From Flavobacteriaceae bacterium PS02337 (GTDB lineage: Bacteria; Bacteroidota; Bacteroidia; Flavobacteriales; Flavobacteriaceae): 63,286 nucleotides of DNA. The position numbers and the translations under genes were made by a program. Where the stretch lies: positions 1-63,286 of the forward strand of contig JASCOE010000021.1 of NCBI GenBank assembly GCA_029959285.1. Direction: 5' to 3'. Of the stretch, positions 29,887-38,977 are shown in pieces. Under the pieces are notes generated by a model. That model did not search any database, had not been told where the DNA came from, and saw nothing but the letters and a program-made list of their open reading frames with translations. How positions within the stretch are numbered: position 1 is the first letter of the stretch; each line of letters starts with the position of its first letter.

Positions 29887-30654
29887 ATGAAAACAAAACA
29901 CAAACCTGTATTTATTGCCTTTTCTTCCCAGAAGGGAGGCGTAGGCAAATCCACTTTTACCGCTCTTGCCGCCAGTACTCTTCATTATCGAATGGGTTAC
30001 AATGTGGCGGTATTTGATGCCGACTTTCCGCAATACAGCCTTATGAAAATGAAGGCACGCGACCTGGCAATGGTAATGGAAAATGATTTTTTAAAAAGGG
30101 CGGCATTCAGGCAGTTTACAGCCATTAACAAAAAAGCGTATCCCGTCATCCAGCATAAAGCCGAAGGGGTGCTGCAGGCGGCGCATGATTTTTTAGAAGC
30201 CGTGCCAGTTCCGGTCGATTTTATCTTTTTTGACCTTCCGGGAACCGTAAACACTCCCGGGATTTTAAAAGCCCTTGCCGGGATGCACCATATCTTCACT
30301 CCCATTACCGCTGACCGCGTGGTTATGGAAAGTACGCTTATTTTCACCCAGCTCATGCGGGATGTCATTATGAAAAAAGGAGAAACGGCAATCAAATCCA
30401 TTAATCTGTTTTGGAATCAGGTAGACGGGCGCGAACGCTCCCCGCTGTACGAAGTTTATACTTCACTTATTGATGAGCTTGGACTTCCATTAATGCAGTG
30501 TCAGATCATGAACAGCACCCGTTTTCGCAAAGAGAGCGAAGCCGGCGCCAAGACAGTTTTCCGCTCCACTTTAATGCCACCCGATGAGCGCCTGATGAAA
30601 GCATGCCGCCTGGACCAGTTTATGAGCGAATTTTTAAGAATTGTTCAAATCTAA
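29887..30654 (+). CDS. traA: ParA-like ATPase TraA
   Basis: This 255-residue ParA/MinD-type ATPase has the deviant Walker A motif KGGVGKST at residues 16-23 and the Asp-containing segment AVFDADFPQYS. The later motif IFFDLPGTVNTPG is consistent with the family. It is the first gene of the transfer cluster, as in CTnDOT. It may segregate the excised element or help position the transfer machinery. The next gene starts four bases after its stop. No ParB gene is adjacent. Confidence 0.88.
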   Translation: MKTKHKPVFIAFSSQKGGVGKSTFTALAASTLHYRMGYNVAVFDADFPQYSLMKMKARDLAMVMENDFLKRAAFRQFTAINKKAYPVIQHKAEGVLQAAHDFLEAVPVPVDFIFFDLPGTVNTPGILKALAGMHHIFTPITADRVVMESTLIFTQLMRDVIMKKGETAIKSINLFWNQVDGRERSPLYEVYTSLIDELGLPLMQCQIMNSTRFRKESEAGAKTVFRSTLMPPDERLMKACRLDQFMSEFLRIVQI

Positions 30655-30658
30655 TGAT

Positions 30659-31075
30659 ATGGAAAACGATAACAAGAAAAAGGTCCCAGATGAAATCAAC
30701 GAGGAGCTGATGATGAGCCTGATGGTGGACGGGGTGAAAAAAGAAGGGCTGCAGCTTCCAAAAGAAGAACCTGAAGATTCGATAAAAGCTTTAACTGAAA
30801 AGACTGCTACTAAGGAACCCCACAAGGTAAAAAAGGTAAACGAACAGGATTATGAAACTGTGTTTTTCAAAAGACCCGAAACCAATGCGAGAGATGGCAA
30901 GACGGTATATATCCGGCCGGATTTTCATGAGAAACTCACGCGGATCGTGCAGGTAATCGGCGCAGATAAAATAACCATCTATGCCTACCTGGACAATCTT
31001 CTTGAACATCATTTCCAGCAATTCGGGGAGCAGATTACAACAAGTTTCAACGATAAATACAAACCTATTTTATAA
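30659..31075 (+). CDS. traB: TraB-like DUF3408 protein
   Basis: This 138-residue protein has a charged N-terminus and a C-terminal ribbon-helix-helix-like segment (DGKTVYIRPDFHEKLTRIVQ, then IYAYLDNLLEHHF). DUF3408 proteins are a regular partner of the ParA-like TraA in these elements. I start at ATG 30659; the frame is open 18 bases further upstream but begins with TTG inside traA. It probably binds DNA with TraA, in a ParB-like role. That role is inferred from order and fold. Confidence 0.8.
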   Translation: MENDNKKKVPDEINEELMMSLMVDGVKKEGLQLPKEEPEDSIKALTEKTATKEPHKVKKVNEQDYETVFFKRPETNARDGKTVYIRPDFHEKLTRIVQVIGADKITIYAYLDNLLEHHFQQFGEQITTSFNDKYKPIL

Positions 31076-31077
31076 TT

Positions 31078-31707
31078 ATGGAAACCCTGATCATTATATG
31101 TCTGCTGTTAGTTATCACCCTGCTACTTCATGATAAAATCGTGACCGGTAAAAACAGGCAGCAAAAAAAAGCGCATAAAAAAAACAGCGCCAAACTGCCT
31201 AACATAATGGGGCAGTCCAAACCTTTAAAAAGCCGTTTGACGCCAAAACCAGCAGCTGGAAGTCAACATGCAAATGGGAAAGCAGAAAAAAATAATTTTG
31301 ATATTGAAATCAACGAAGATCCCCAGATGCAGAATCAGTCTGAAGAGCTGGACGATGTTTTCAAAAATGAGGCTGACTTGAAACAAGAGCAGCAGGAATG
31401 GAACAGTTATGGAATTTCCATCGGCGATGACGTTCTGGCCCAAGGGGTTACCTTAGAAGAACTAAGCACTGTTGAGATGCTGCTTCAAAAAAGCAAACTG
31501 GAGCCTTCTGAAAAGCAAACAGCGATAACCTTAGTTCATAAAATACAGGGAACCGGATTATTCAGCCTGCTGGAGAATTCCATTGAAAGTGCCTCACGCA
31601 CAATAACAGCGCTGCTGGACGAAAGCCTTTCTACTGAAAAGCGAGCCAGCCTTATGGATCTGCAAAAGGAAGATTTGAATGATTTTAATATTGGGGATTT
31701 TGTCTAA
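31078..31707 (+). CDS. TraC/TraD-like conjugal transfer accessory protein
   Basis: This 209-residue protein has an N-terminal membrane anchor (METLIIICLLLVITLLLHD) followed by a basic then acidic linker. A compact helical C-terminal domain runs from about 110 to 209 (VTLEELSTVEMLLQKSKLEPSEK). It occupies the traC/traD position after traB. The stop codon lies inside a strong terminator stem, so transcription of traA-traB-this gene ends here. The exact function is unknown. Confidence 0.65.
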   Translation: METLIIICLLLVITLLLHDKIVTGKNRQQKKAHKKNSAKLPNIMGQSKPLKSRLTPKPAAGSQHANGKAEKNNFDIEINEDPQMQNQSEELDDVFKNEADLKQEQQEWNSYGISIGDDVLAQGVTLEELSTVEMLLQKSKLEPSEKQTAITLVHKIQGTGLFSLLENSIESASRTITALLDESLSTEKRASLMDLQKEDLNDFNIGDFV

Positions 31708-31732
31708 GGATAAAAATCCCCAATGTTTTTTT
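31690..31732 (+). terminator. Strong Rho-independent terminator overlapping a stop codon
   Basis: A perfect 12-base stem (ATTGGGGATTTT / AAAATCCCCAAT) with an 11-base loop is followed by G and seven T residues. The left arm lies within the last codons of the upstream gene and the stop codon is in the loop. It ends the traA-B-C transcript. Confidence 0.85.
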
Positions 31733-31746
31733 AATAACACTGTATC

Positions 31747-32595
31747 ATGGAAAAGATAATCCCCATAATAAACATTGAAGGAACAGAATTTATCATTGAT
31801 TCCCTGAATGAGCAATTGATAGAAAAAGCAGATCCTTTAAATCGTATGAATATCAAAAACATGCTTTATACAGGCTCTGGTTATGATTTTCATTATGACA
31901 TAAACACGAAGAACCTGGCTGCTTTTGAATCATTTACTGATTTAACCAATAACAGACACATAAAAAACATAAGCATTCCCAATCTTACCGTTCTTGATCC
32001 TGAAGGGACAGCCAAAAGATACAATCAGACGGTAGAATATATAAAAGGAAAAAACGATTTTGAGCTGACTCTAACGCCGGGAAGCCCAATGGAATTAAGA
32101 TGGAACAAAAAAATACTGCCGAAATTAAGTATCGCGGGGCATTCCTTTTTTGTTGATATAGCCGCCGGAAAACTGCGCCCAAAAGATGATTTTAAATCCA
32201 AAGGTATTTCTCTGGAACAGATCAGCGAGTACTACGACCGCTTTGCTCATGCTTATATTATTCCCTACAATCCAAAAACGCACGAATTCCAGGAAATTGA
32301 CCATCTCAAAATTACAGAACTGCCCAAAGACATAATAGTGGTAAAGTTTCCCCATCTTCAGGAGCTGGACCGGGTTGGGTGGAATGTAAAATATGGCTTT
32401 GGACCTGCCCACTGTATCACGCAAGACCAATATCAGCTGCATTTTAAAGCCCAGACCCTTCCTTGGGAAAAGACCAATATTCCCAACAGCATTAAGCTGA
32501 ATCTGGAGGAAAAAAGAATACAGAACCAGAATAAACCCTCAGATGAAATAAAACCCGACAATCCTTTAACACTTAAAAAGGGACGTAAATTATAA
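31747..32595 (+). CDS. Element protein of unknown function with DUF3945-like tail
   Basis: This 282-residue soluble protein begins MEKIIPIINIEGTEFIIDSL. It has no signal peptide or membrane segment. It shares with the DUF3945-type protein at 15202 the overall style and a C-terminus ending KKGRKL (compare KSKGRKM). It lies alone between two strong terminators, 39 bases after the first, so it probably has its own promoter or depends on read-through. I recognise no enzyme motif. It may be a conserved accessory protein of this element type. Confidence 0.65.
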   Translation: MEKIIPIINIEGTEFIIDSLNEQLIEKADPLNRMNIKNMLYTGSGYDFHYDINTKNLAAFESFTDLTNNRHIKNISIPNLTVLDPEGTAKRYNQTVEYIKGKNDFELTLTPGSPMELRWNKKILPKLSIAGHSFFVDIAAGKLRPKDDFKSKGISLEQISEYYDRFAHAYIIPYNPKTHEFQEIDHLKITELPKDIIVVKFPHLQELDRVGWNVKYGFGPAHCITQDQYQLHFKAQTLPWEKTNIPNSIKLNLEEKRIQNQNKPSDEIKPDNPLTLKKGRKL

Positions 32596-32629
32596 ACATG
32601 CTCAATGCTTATCCCATTAAAAATACAAA

Positions 32630-32660
32630 CGCCCAAATTATTTGATTTGGGCGTTTTTTT
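32630..32660 (+). terminator. Rho-independent terminator
   Basis: CGCCCAAAT (32630-32638) pairs perfectly with ATTTGGGCG (32645-32653) around a six-base loop, followed by seven T residues. It ends the transcript of the preceding gene and isolates the traE-traN operon. Confidence 0.88.
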
Positions 32661-32762
32661 ATATCCGTTTTTCTGCTTTTACAGCCACTGACTGCCAAGT
32701 AGTCCTGCTGGGTTCCAATTTGTTATACACTGCTGATTTTCAAATCACTTTTGCTTGAGAAG

Positions 32763-32777
32763 CCCGCATCCTGCGGG
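32763..32777 (+). promoter_or_regulatory. Short hairpin in the traE leader
   Basis: CCCGCA pairs with TGCGGG around a TCC loop, 29 bases before the traE ATG. It has no T-tract. It could stabilise the leader or bind a regulator of the transfer operon. Confidence 0.35.
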
Positions 32778-32806
32778 ATAACAACAACAATTTAAAGTGA
32801 TTAATC

Positions 32807-33112
32807 ATGAAAAAACAAAGAAAAAAAATCCTGCCGGCAGCAGTAGCACTGCTTGCAGGTTTGGGCGCTGAGGCGCAGGGAAACGGTACAGCGGGCATCA
32901 CTGAAGCCACGCAGATGGTGACCTCCTATTTTGATCCCGCCACCCAGCTCATCTATGCTATTGGAGCTGTGGTAGGACTGATTGGAGGGGTTAAGGTATA
33001 TAACAAATTCAGCAGCGGGGATCCAGACACCAGCAAAACCGCAGCAAGCTGGTTCGGCGCCTGTATCTTCCTTATTGTAGCGGCTACCATTCTTCGCTCC
33101 TTCTTTCTATAA
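32807..33112 (+). CDS. traE: TraE (DUF4134), VirB2-like pilin-type subunit
   Basis: This 101-residue protein has a cleavable signal peptide (MKKQRKKILPAAVALLAGLGAEAQ) and two hydrophobic segments (LIYAIGAVVGLIGGVKVY and FGACIFLIVAATILRSFF). That is the VirB2-like pattern of DUF4134. It would form the extracellular filament or channel subunit of the conjugation machine. It opens the main transfer operon, ten bases before traF. Confidence 0.88.
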   Translation: MKKQRKKILPAAVALLAGLGAEAQGNGTAGITEATQMVTSYFDPATQLIYAIGAVVGLIGGVKVYNKFSSGDPDTSKTAASWFGACIFLIVAATILRSFFL

Positions 33113-33122
33113 TGCAAACGCT

Positions 33123-33455
33123 ATGAGCAGTTACAGCATCAATAAAGGAATTGGAAGAACAGTGGAATTTAAGGGGCTCAAAGCCCAGTACCTGTTCATA
33201 TTCTCAGGCGGGCTTCTCGGAATCCTTATTCTGGTCATGATTCTTTATATGGCCGGGGCCGGTTCCTACGCCTGTCTTTTTTTGGGAGCGGGCAGCGCTT
33301 CGCTTCTTGTCTGGCAGACCTTCGCATTGAACAAAAAATACGGGCAGCATGGACTGATGAAAATGGGCGCAAAAAAAAGGCATCCCAGATATATGATCTC
33401 CCGCAGGGCTGCAGGACGGCTGGTAAGAGTGAATACTAAAACAGGAACAGTATGA
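33123..33455 (+). CDS. traF: TraF (DUF4133), VirB3-like membrane protein
   Basis: This 110-residue inner-membrane protein has two membrane segments (LFIFSGGLLGILILVMILYMA, YACLFLGAGSASLLVW) and a basic C-terminus. That is the VirB3-like form of DUF4133. VirB3-like proteins dock with the VirB4 ATPase. Its stop overlaps the traG start by four bases (ATGA), consistent with translational coupling to the ATPase. Confidence 0.88.
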   Translation: MSSYSINKGIGRTVEFKGLKAQYLFIFSGGLLGILILVMILYMAGAGSYACLFLGAGSASLLVWQTFALNKKYGQHGLMKMGAKKRHPRYMISRRAAGRLVRVNTKTGTV

Positions 33456-35956
33456 GAAATTCAGCAAAGACCACGACCCTTGAGAGCAGGTTTCCCCTGC
33501 TGGCAGTGGAGAACAACTGCATCGTATCCAAAAATGCCGATATAACAGCCTGCTATAAAGTACAGCTCCCTGAGCTCTTTACCGCCGGCGCCCCGGAATA
33601 TGAAGCCATACATGCCGCCTGGCATAAAGCCATTAAGACCCTGCCCGATTATACGGTGGTGCACAAACAGGACTGGTATATCAAAGAAAGCTACGAGCCT
33701 GAAATGGAAAACAAGGACCTGAGTTTTTTAGCGAAGTCCTACGAGCGCCACTTCAACGAGCGGCCGTTCCTGAACCATTACTGCTACCTGTTCCTGACCA
33801 AAACCACTAAAGAGCGGATGGCGGCCCAAAGCAATTTCTCTTCGCTCTGCAGAGGTTCTCTGCTGCCGAAAGAAATCAGGGATAAAGAAACGATACATCG
33901 TTTTATGGAAGCAGTGGCGCAGTTCGAGCGCATCATCAATGACAGCGGATTTATTAAGCTGGACCGACTGAGCGAAAAGGATATTATCGGTACGAAAGAA
34001 AAACAGGGAATAATTGATCAATACCTGACCCTTTCAAGGGAAGCCGCATCGCCCCTGCAGGACATAGCACTGGGCAGCGAACAGGTGCGCATAGGCAGTA
34101 AAAGGCTGTGTTTCCACACCCTTTCCGATACGGACGATCTGCCCGGCACGGTTTCATCGGACACCCGTTATGAAAAGCTTTCAACCGACCGCAGCGACTG
34201 CAGGTTATCCTTTGCCGCCCCAGTAGGGCTCCTGCTGGGCTGCAACCATATCTACAATCAGTATTTATTTTTGGACAACAGTGAGGACAGCCTTCGTAGG
34301 TTTGAAAAATCTGCAAGAAATATGCACTCACTGGCCCGCTACAGCCGCTCCAACCAGATCAACAAAGAATGGATAGAACGTTATTTGAATGAGGCGCATT
34401 CCTTTGGGCTGTCATCCATCAGGGCGCACTTCAGCGTTATGGCATGGTCGGAAGAACCATCCGAAATGAAACAGATCAAAAATGACTGCGGAAGCGCACT
34501 GGTGCTGATGGAATGCAGGCCGAGGCACAACACTGTGGATGCCGCCACACTGTACTGGGCAGGAATCCCCGGCAATGCCGGTGATTTCCCAAGTGAGGAA
34601 AGTTTTTACACCTTCATAACCCCTGCACTGTGCTTTTTCACCCAGGAAACCAATTACCATAATTCTCCCTCGCCCTTTGGGATTAAAATGGCTGACAGGC
34701 TCACGGGCAAGCCGGTTCATTTGGACATTTCAGATCTGCCCATGAAACGAGGCATTATTACCAACCGCAACAAATTTATACTGGGGCCCTCGGGAAGCGG
34801 GAAGTCTTTTTTTACCAACCACATGGTCCGTCAGTATTATGAGCAGGGGGCGCACGTGCTGCTGGTCGATACCGGTAATTCCTACCAGGGGCTTTGTGAA
34901 CTAATAAGGGCCAAGACCAAAGGCGAAGACGGGGTTTATTTTACCTACACCGAAGAGAATCCAATTTCCTTTAATCCTTTCTATACCGATGACGGTGTAT
35001 TTGACATCGAGAAAAGGGAAAGCATAAAAACCCTTATCCTTACGCTCTGGAAGCGAGATGATGAGCCTCCAACCCGCTCAGAAGAAGTGGCCTTGTCCAA
35101 CGCAGTGAGCGGGTACATCGATTTTGTCAAAAGCTGTGATGCCTATCCTTCTTTTAATGGTTTCTACCGTTATGTGCAGGACGATTACCGAAAAGTGCTT
35201 GAGGAAAAACAGGTCAGGGAAAAAGATTTTGATATTGCCAATTTCCTTAATGTGCTGGAGCCCTATTATAAGGGCGGCGAGTATGATTACCTGCTGAATT
35301 CAGACAAGCAGCTGGACATTCTCTCCAAACGTTTTATCGTTTTTGAGATTGATGCCATCAAGGAACATAAAATTTTGTTTCCTATTGTCACTATCATCAT
35401 CATGGAGGTGTTCATCAATAAGATGCGAAGGCTTAAAGGCATACGCAAACTGATTCTCATTGAAGAGGCATGGAAAGCCATTGCCAAGGAAGGAATGGCG
35501 GAATATCTGAAGTACCTTTTTAAAACTGTTCGAAAATTCTTTGGCGAAGCCATTGTGGTTACTCAGGAGGTCGATGATATCATCCAGTCCCCTATTGTCA
35601 AGGAAAGCATCATCAACAATTCGGATTGCAAAATCCTTCTGGACCAGCGCAAGTACATGAACAAATTTGATGAGATCCAAAAAATGCTCGGACTTACCGA
35701 TAAGGAAAAAGCTCAGGTGCTGTCCATTAACATGAACAATGATCCTTCGCGCCTTTACAAGGAAGTCTGGATCGGACTGGGAGGCACGCACTCTGCGGTA
35801 TATGCCACAGAAGTAAGCCTTGAGGAATATATGGCCTACACCACCGAAGAAACCGAAAAACTTGAAGTAATGCAGCTTGCCCAGGCGCTGGACGGTAATG
35901 TGGAGCTCGCCATCAAGCAGCTTGCCGCTGCCCGGCGCGATAGAGAAAATCAATAG
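33452..35956 (+). CDS. traG: TraG, VirB4-like conjugation ATPase
   Basis: This 834-residue ATPase powers pilus assembly and substrate transfer. Walker A is GPSGSGKSFF with Lys451. The Walker B-like segment is LILIEEAWKAIAK, and the later VVTQEVDDIIQSP is typical of VirB4. An N-terminal domain of about 400 residues precedes the motor. It starts inside traF, and traI follows 25 bases later. A 217-codon antisense frame over 35300-35953 is a shadow of its codon use. Confidence 0.93.
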   Translation: MRNSAKTTTLESRFPLLAVENNCIVSKNADITACYKVQLPELFTAGAPEYEAIHAAWHKAIKTLPDYTVVHKQDWYIKESYEPEMENKDLSFLAKSYERHFNERPFLNHYCYLFLTKTTKERMAAQSNFSSLCRGSLLPKEIRDKETIHRFMEAVAQFERIINDSGFIKLDRLSEKDIIGTKEKQGIIDQYLTLSREAASPLQDIALGSEQVRIGSKRLCFHTLSDTDDLPGTVSSDTRYEKLSTDRSDCRLSFAAPVGLLLGCNHIYNQYLFLDNSEDSLRRFEKSARNMHSLARYSRSNQINKEWIERYLNEAHSFGLSSIRAHFSVMAWSEEPSEMKQIKNDCGSALVLMECRPRHNTVDAATLYWAGIPGNAGDFPSEESFYTFITPALCFFTQETNYHNSPSPFGIKMADRLTGKPVHLDISDLPMKRGIITNRNKFILGPSGSGKSFFTNHMVRQYYEQGAHVLLVDTGNSYQGLCELIRAKTKGEDGVYFTYTEENPISFNPFYTDDGVFDIEKRESIKTLILTLWKRDDEPPTRSEEVALSNAVSGYIDFVKSCDAYPSFNGFYRYVQDDYRKVLEEKQVREKDFDIANFLNVLEPYYKGGEYDYLLNSDKQLDILSKRFIVFEIDAIKEHKILFPIVTIIIMEVFINKMRRLKGIRKLILIEEAWKAIAKEGMAEYLKYLFKTVRKFFGEAIVVTQEVDDIIQSPIVKESIINNSDCKILLDQRKYMNKFDEIQKMLGLTDKEKAQVLSINMNNDPSRLYKEVWIGLGGTHSAVYATEVSLEEYMAYTTEETEKLEVMQLAQALDGNVELAIKQLAAARRDRENQ

Positions 35957-35981
35957 TCAATTAATTTAAAATCGAAGAAAA

Positions 35982-36614
35982 ATGAAAAAATTATTATTTA
36001 TGGTGTCCGCGGCAATCCTGATTGGCGGGGCACCTTCGGCACAAGCCCAATTTGTGGTTACCGATCCGGCCAATCTGGCTTCGGGGATCCTTAATAGCGC
36101 CAATGAAATCATACAGACCTCCTCTACGGTGAGCAATGTGGTGAAAAATTTCAAGGAAGTGGAAAAAGTCTACAAGCAGGGCAAGGAATATTACGACAAG
36201 CTTCAGGCCATTAACAATCTGGTCAAAGATGCCAGAAAGGTACAGCAGACAGTCCTTTTAGTGGGCGATGTATCGCAGATGTATGTCCAGAATTTTGGAA
36301 AGATGATAAACGATCCGAACTTTTCGGCCCAAGAGCTGGCAGCTATTGCCAACGGATACTCGGTGCTGCTGGAAGAAAGCACTGAACTGCTCAAAGAGCT
36401 CAAACAGATTGTAAACTCTTCAAGCCTTTCGCTCAATGACAAAGAGCGTATGGATATCATTGACCGCGTGTACAAAGAAGTGAAAGAATATCACAGCCTT
36501 GTCCGTTATTATACCAACAAGAATATATCGGTGAGCATCCTGAGGGCAAAAAAGCAGAACAATACCAAAAGAGTGCTGGACCTTTATGGAACACCCAGCC
36601 AAAAATACTGGTAA
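35982..36614 (+). CDS. traI: TraI-like (DUF4141) exported protein
   Basis: This 210-residue protein has a signal peptide (MKKLLFMVSAAILIGGAPSAQAQ). A mature, mostly helical and coiled domain follows (FKEVEKVYKQGKEYYDKLQ and others), as in DUF4141. It occupies the VirB5-like position between the VirB4-like and VirB6-like genes and probably acts in the periplasm or at the pilus tip. The next gene starts three bases after its stop. Confidence 0.83.
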   Translation: MKKLLFMVSAAILIGGAPSAQAQFVVTDPANLASGILNSANEIIQTSSTVSNVVKNFKEVEKVYKQGKEYYDKLQAINNLVKDARKVQQTVLLVGDVSQMYVQNFGKMINDPNFSAQELAAIANGYSVLLEESTELLKELKQIVNSSSLSLNDKERMDIIDRVYKEVKEYHSLVRYYTNKNISVSILRAKKQNNTKRVLDLYGTPSQKYW

Positions 36615-36617
36615 GCT

Positions 36618-37613
36618 ATGGAATTCAATAACCTGCATGAAGTCCTGCGCTCGCTGTATGATGAAATGCTCCCGCTGTCCGCCGATATGGCGGCAGTGGC
36701 CAAGGGACTGGCCGGTCTGGGTGCCCTGTTTTTTGTGGCAATAAAAGTCTGGCAGGCGCTAAGCCGGGCGGAACCTATTGATGTCTATCCGATGCTGAGG
36801 CCATTTGCCCTTGGGCTCTGCATCATGTTTTTTCCAACTATGGTGCTGGGCACCATCAATGCCATTCTAAGCCCTATTGTACAGGGAACCCACAGCATCC
36901 TGGAGCATCAGGTGCTGGACCTGAATGAGCTTCAGTCCAAAAAAGACCTGCTGGAACACGAAGCGATGATCCGCAATCCGGAAACCGCTTACATGGTATC
37001 GGATGCCGAGTTTGACAAGAAACTCGATGAACTGGGATGGTCACCCTCGGACATTGGAACAATGGCAGGAATGTACATGGACAGGCAGACCTATCAGATC
37101 GAGAAAATAATAAAGGAATGGTTCCGCAATCTGCTGGAAATACTTTTTCAGGCGGCGGCATTAGTTGTCGATACTATCAGGACTTTCTTTCTCATTGTGC
37201 TTTCCATCCTGGGGCCTATAGCCTTTGCCATATCGGTATGGAATGGCTTTGAGTCCACACTTACCCAGTGGATCACAAGATATGTCAGCGTGTACCTCTG
37301 GCTTCCCGTTGCGGATCTTTTCAGCTCGATGCTTGCACGCATCCAGTCCCTTATTATTGAAAGGGATATTGAAATGCTCACCGACCCGTCTTTTATTCCC
37401 GATACCTCCAACACAGTGTACATTATCTTCATGATTATAGGCATCGTGGGCTATTTTACCATCCCCACCGTTACAGGCTGGATCATTCAGGCAGGAGGCG
37501 CCGGAAACTTTACCCGCAATGTGAACCAGACCGCTATGAAATCCGGAAATATAGCCGGGGCGGCAGCGGGTTCAACTACGGGCAATATCGGGGGCAGACT
37601 CATGAGCAGGTAA
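36618..37613 (+). CDS. traJ: TraJ, VirB6-like inner-membrane protein
   Basis: This 331-residue polytopic protein has several hydrophobic segments: near the N-terminus (ADMAAVAKGLAGLGALFFVA), at FALGLCIMFFPTMVLG, at ALVVDTIRTFFLIVLSILGPIAFAI, and near the C-terminus (VYIIFMIIGIVGYFTIPTVTGW). This is the VirB6-like pattern. It ends in a Gly/Ala-rich tail. It would form the inner-membrane part of the transfer channel. traK follows 19 bases later. Confidence 0.88.
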   Translation: MEFNNLHEVLRSLYDEMLPLSADMAAVAKGLAGLGALFFVAIKVWQALSRAEPIDVYPMLRPFALGLCIMFFPTMVLGTINAILSPIVQGTHSILEHQVLDLNELQSKKDLLEHEAMIRNPETAYMVSDAEFDKKLDELGWSPSDIGTMAGMYMDRQTYQIEKIIKEWFRNLLEILFQAAALVVDTIRTFFLIVLSILGPIAFAISVWNGFESTLTQWITRYVSVYLWLPVADLFSSMLARIQSLIIERDIEMLTDPSFIPDTSNTVYIIFMIIGIVGYFTIPTVTGWIIQAGGAGNFTRNVNQTAMKSGNIAGAAAGSTTGNIGGRLMSR

Positions 37614-37632
37614 TCTTTAAACACGAAAAAAC

Positions 37633-38256
37633 ATGGAATTTAAAACACTCAGAAATATTGAAAACAGTTTCAGGCAGATCAGGCTTTTCTGCTTTGTATT
37701 TGCCCTTCTTTGCGCAGGCATTACAGCATACGCGCTGTGGCAGTCCTATCGTTTTGCCGAGCAGCAACGCCAAAAAATCTATGTGCTGGACAACGGGAAA
37801 TCACTCATGCTGGCCCTTGCCCAGGATGCCTCAATTAACCGCCCTGTGGAAGCGCGCGAACACGTAAGGCGCTTTCACGAACTCTTCTTTACCCTGGCCC
37901 CTGACAAAAACGCCATTGAAAGCAATATGAAACGCGCGTTTAATCTGGCCGATAAAAGTGCCTTTGATTATTACAAAGACCTTTCGGAAAAAGGGTATTT
38001 CAACCGCATCATATCGGGCAACGTGCAGCAGCGTGTGGAGATAGACAGCGTGGTGTGCAATTTTGAGACCTACCCTTATGCCGTGCGCACCTATGCCAGG
38101 GAATTCATTATCCGCTCAAGCAATGTAACGCGTCGAAGCCTTCTTACCAGCTGTTTTCTGGTCAACTCGGTGCGTTCGGACAATAACCCGCAGGGCTTTA
38201 ATATCGAAAAGTTTGCCGTAACCCAAAATAAGGATTTAGAGGTCATCGAACGTTAA
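37633..38256 (+). CDS. traK: TraK, VirB8-like protein
   Basis: This 207-residue protein has one N-terminal membrane helix (LFCFVFALLCAGITAYALW, about residues 18-36) followed by a periplasmic NTF2-like domain, as in VirB8/TraK. It would nucleate the channel core. It follows traJ closely and precedes a 141-residue protein that is not part of the classical CTnDOT order. Confidence 0.88.
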   Translation: MEFKTLRNIENSFRQIRLFCFVFALLCAGITAYALWQSYRFAEQQRQKIYVLDNGKSLMLALAQDASINRPVEAREHVRRFHELFFTLAPDKNAIESNMKRAFNLADKSAFDYYKDLSEKGYFNRIISGNVQQRVEIDSVVCNFETYPYAVRTYAREFIIRSSNVTRRSLLTSCFLVNSVRSDNNPQGFNIEKFAVTQNKDLEVIER

Positions 38257-38266
38257 AAAATAAGTT

Positions 38267-38692
38267 ATGAAACAGTCACTTGATTTAAACGCCTTCAGCA
38301 GGGTGCTCTGTGATAAAGGCTACGACGGCTATTTCACTACACAGGCTGCTTATCCGGGCAAGTTAAAGGACAGCCTCAGGGAATACCTTGAGGCCTGCGT
38401 TAAGGGAATAGAAACCTTAAAAACTGAACTACTGCTTACAGGATACCTGCAATGGTCAGGAGATGATAAGCCAAGTGTTGAATGCCTTTTATGGGTAAAA
38501 CACGAAAGAGGAAACTTCGAGCTTCAAAAAATGGACATCGTAAGAAAAGATCAGTTCGGGCTTCCGCTCAAGCGCTGCTCTCTAACGGGTCTTTCTGCTG
38601 AATCGGTACCCAAAGCCAGTGAAGCAGCAGCTCTTGTCAAAGAAGCTGCAGCCCAGAAAACGATTCAATCCGGCAGGCGCTTCAAATTTTAA
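38267..38692 (+). CDS. Unrecognised small protein between traK and traL
   Basis: This 141-residue soluble protein (KGYDGYFTTQAAYPGKLKDSLREYLE, then LWVKHERGNFELQKMDIVRKD) has no signal peptide or membrane helix. It is inserted between traK and the traL-like gene, ten bases after traK, and so is probably translated with them. Its tail ends SGRRFKF. I do not recognise the family. A cytosolic accessory or regulatory role in transfer is possible. Confidence 0.7.
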   Translation: MKQSLDLNAFSRVLCDKGYDGYFTTQAAYPGKLKDSLREYLEACVKGIETLKTELLLTGYLQWSGDDKPSVECLLWVKHERGNFELQKMDIVRKDQFGLPLKRCSLTGLSAESVPKASEAAALVKEAAAQKTIQSGRRFKF

Positions 38693-38706
38693 AAACAGTC
38701 AAGCTT

Positions 38707-38928
38707 ATGAGAAAATTAAAAGAAGATCTGGAGAAACGGCTGGAGTCCCTTGATAAGCGCTGGCGGGCATTGGAGCTTCGCAGGCAGCAGCAATACATCC
38801 TTTATTTCTTTATGTTTTATGTACTTGTGACCGCCGCGGTCCTTTTTAAAATCTGCCTGGACACAGTACAATCTGATGCCAAGATGGAGATTAACCACAT
38901 TGAAAATCCTGCCCGTATAAAGAAATAA
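38707..38928 (+). CDS. traL: TraL-like (DUF3989) small membrane protein
   Basis: This 73-residue protein starts with a charged helix (LKEDLEKRLESLDKRWRALELRRQQQ), then has one membrane segment (YILYFFMFYVLVTAAVLFKICL) and a short tail. This fits DUF3989/TraL, an accessory of the channel. It lies 14 bases after the preceding gene and 49 bases before traM. Confidence 0.75.
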   Translation: MRKLKEDLEKRLESLDKRWRALELRRQQQYILYFFMFYVLVTAAVLFKICLDTVQSDAKMEINHIENPARIKK

Positions 38929-38977
38929 AGTACTGCCAATAAAGGAAACTTAATAATAATCCAATAAAAGAAATTTT

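Noticed and set aside
35300-35953. 217-codon antisense frame inside traG
   Set aside because: It mirrors the conserved ATPase coding frame and has no plausible upstream signal.
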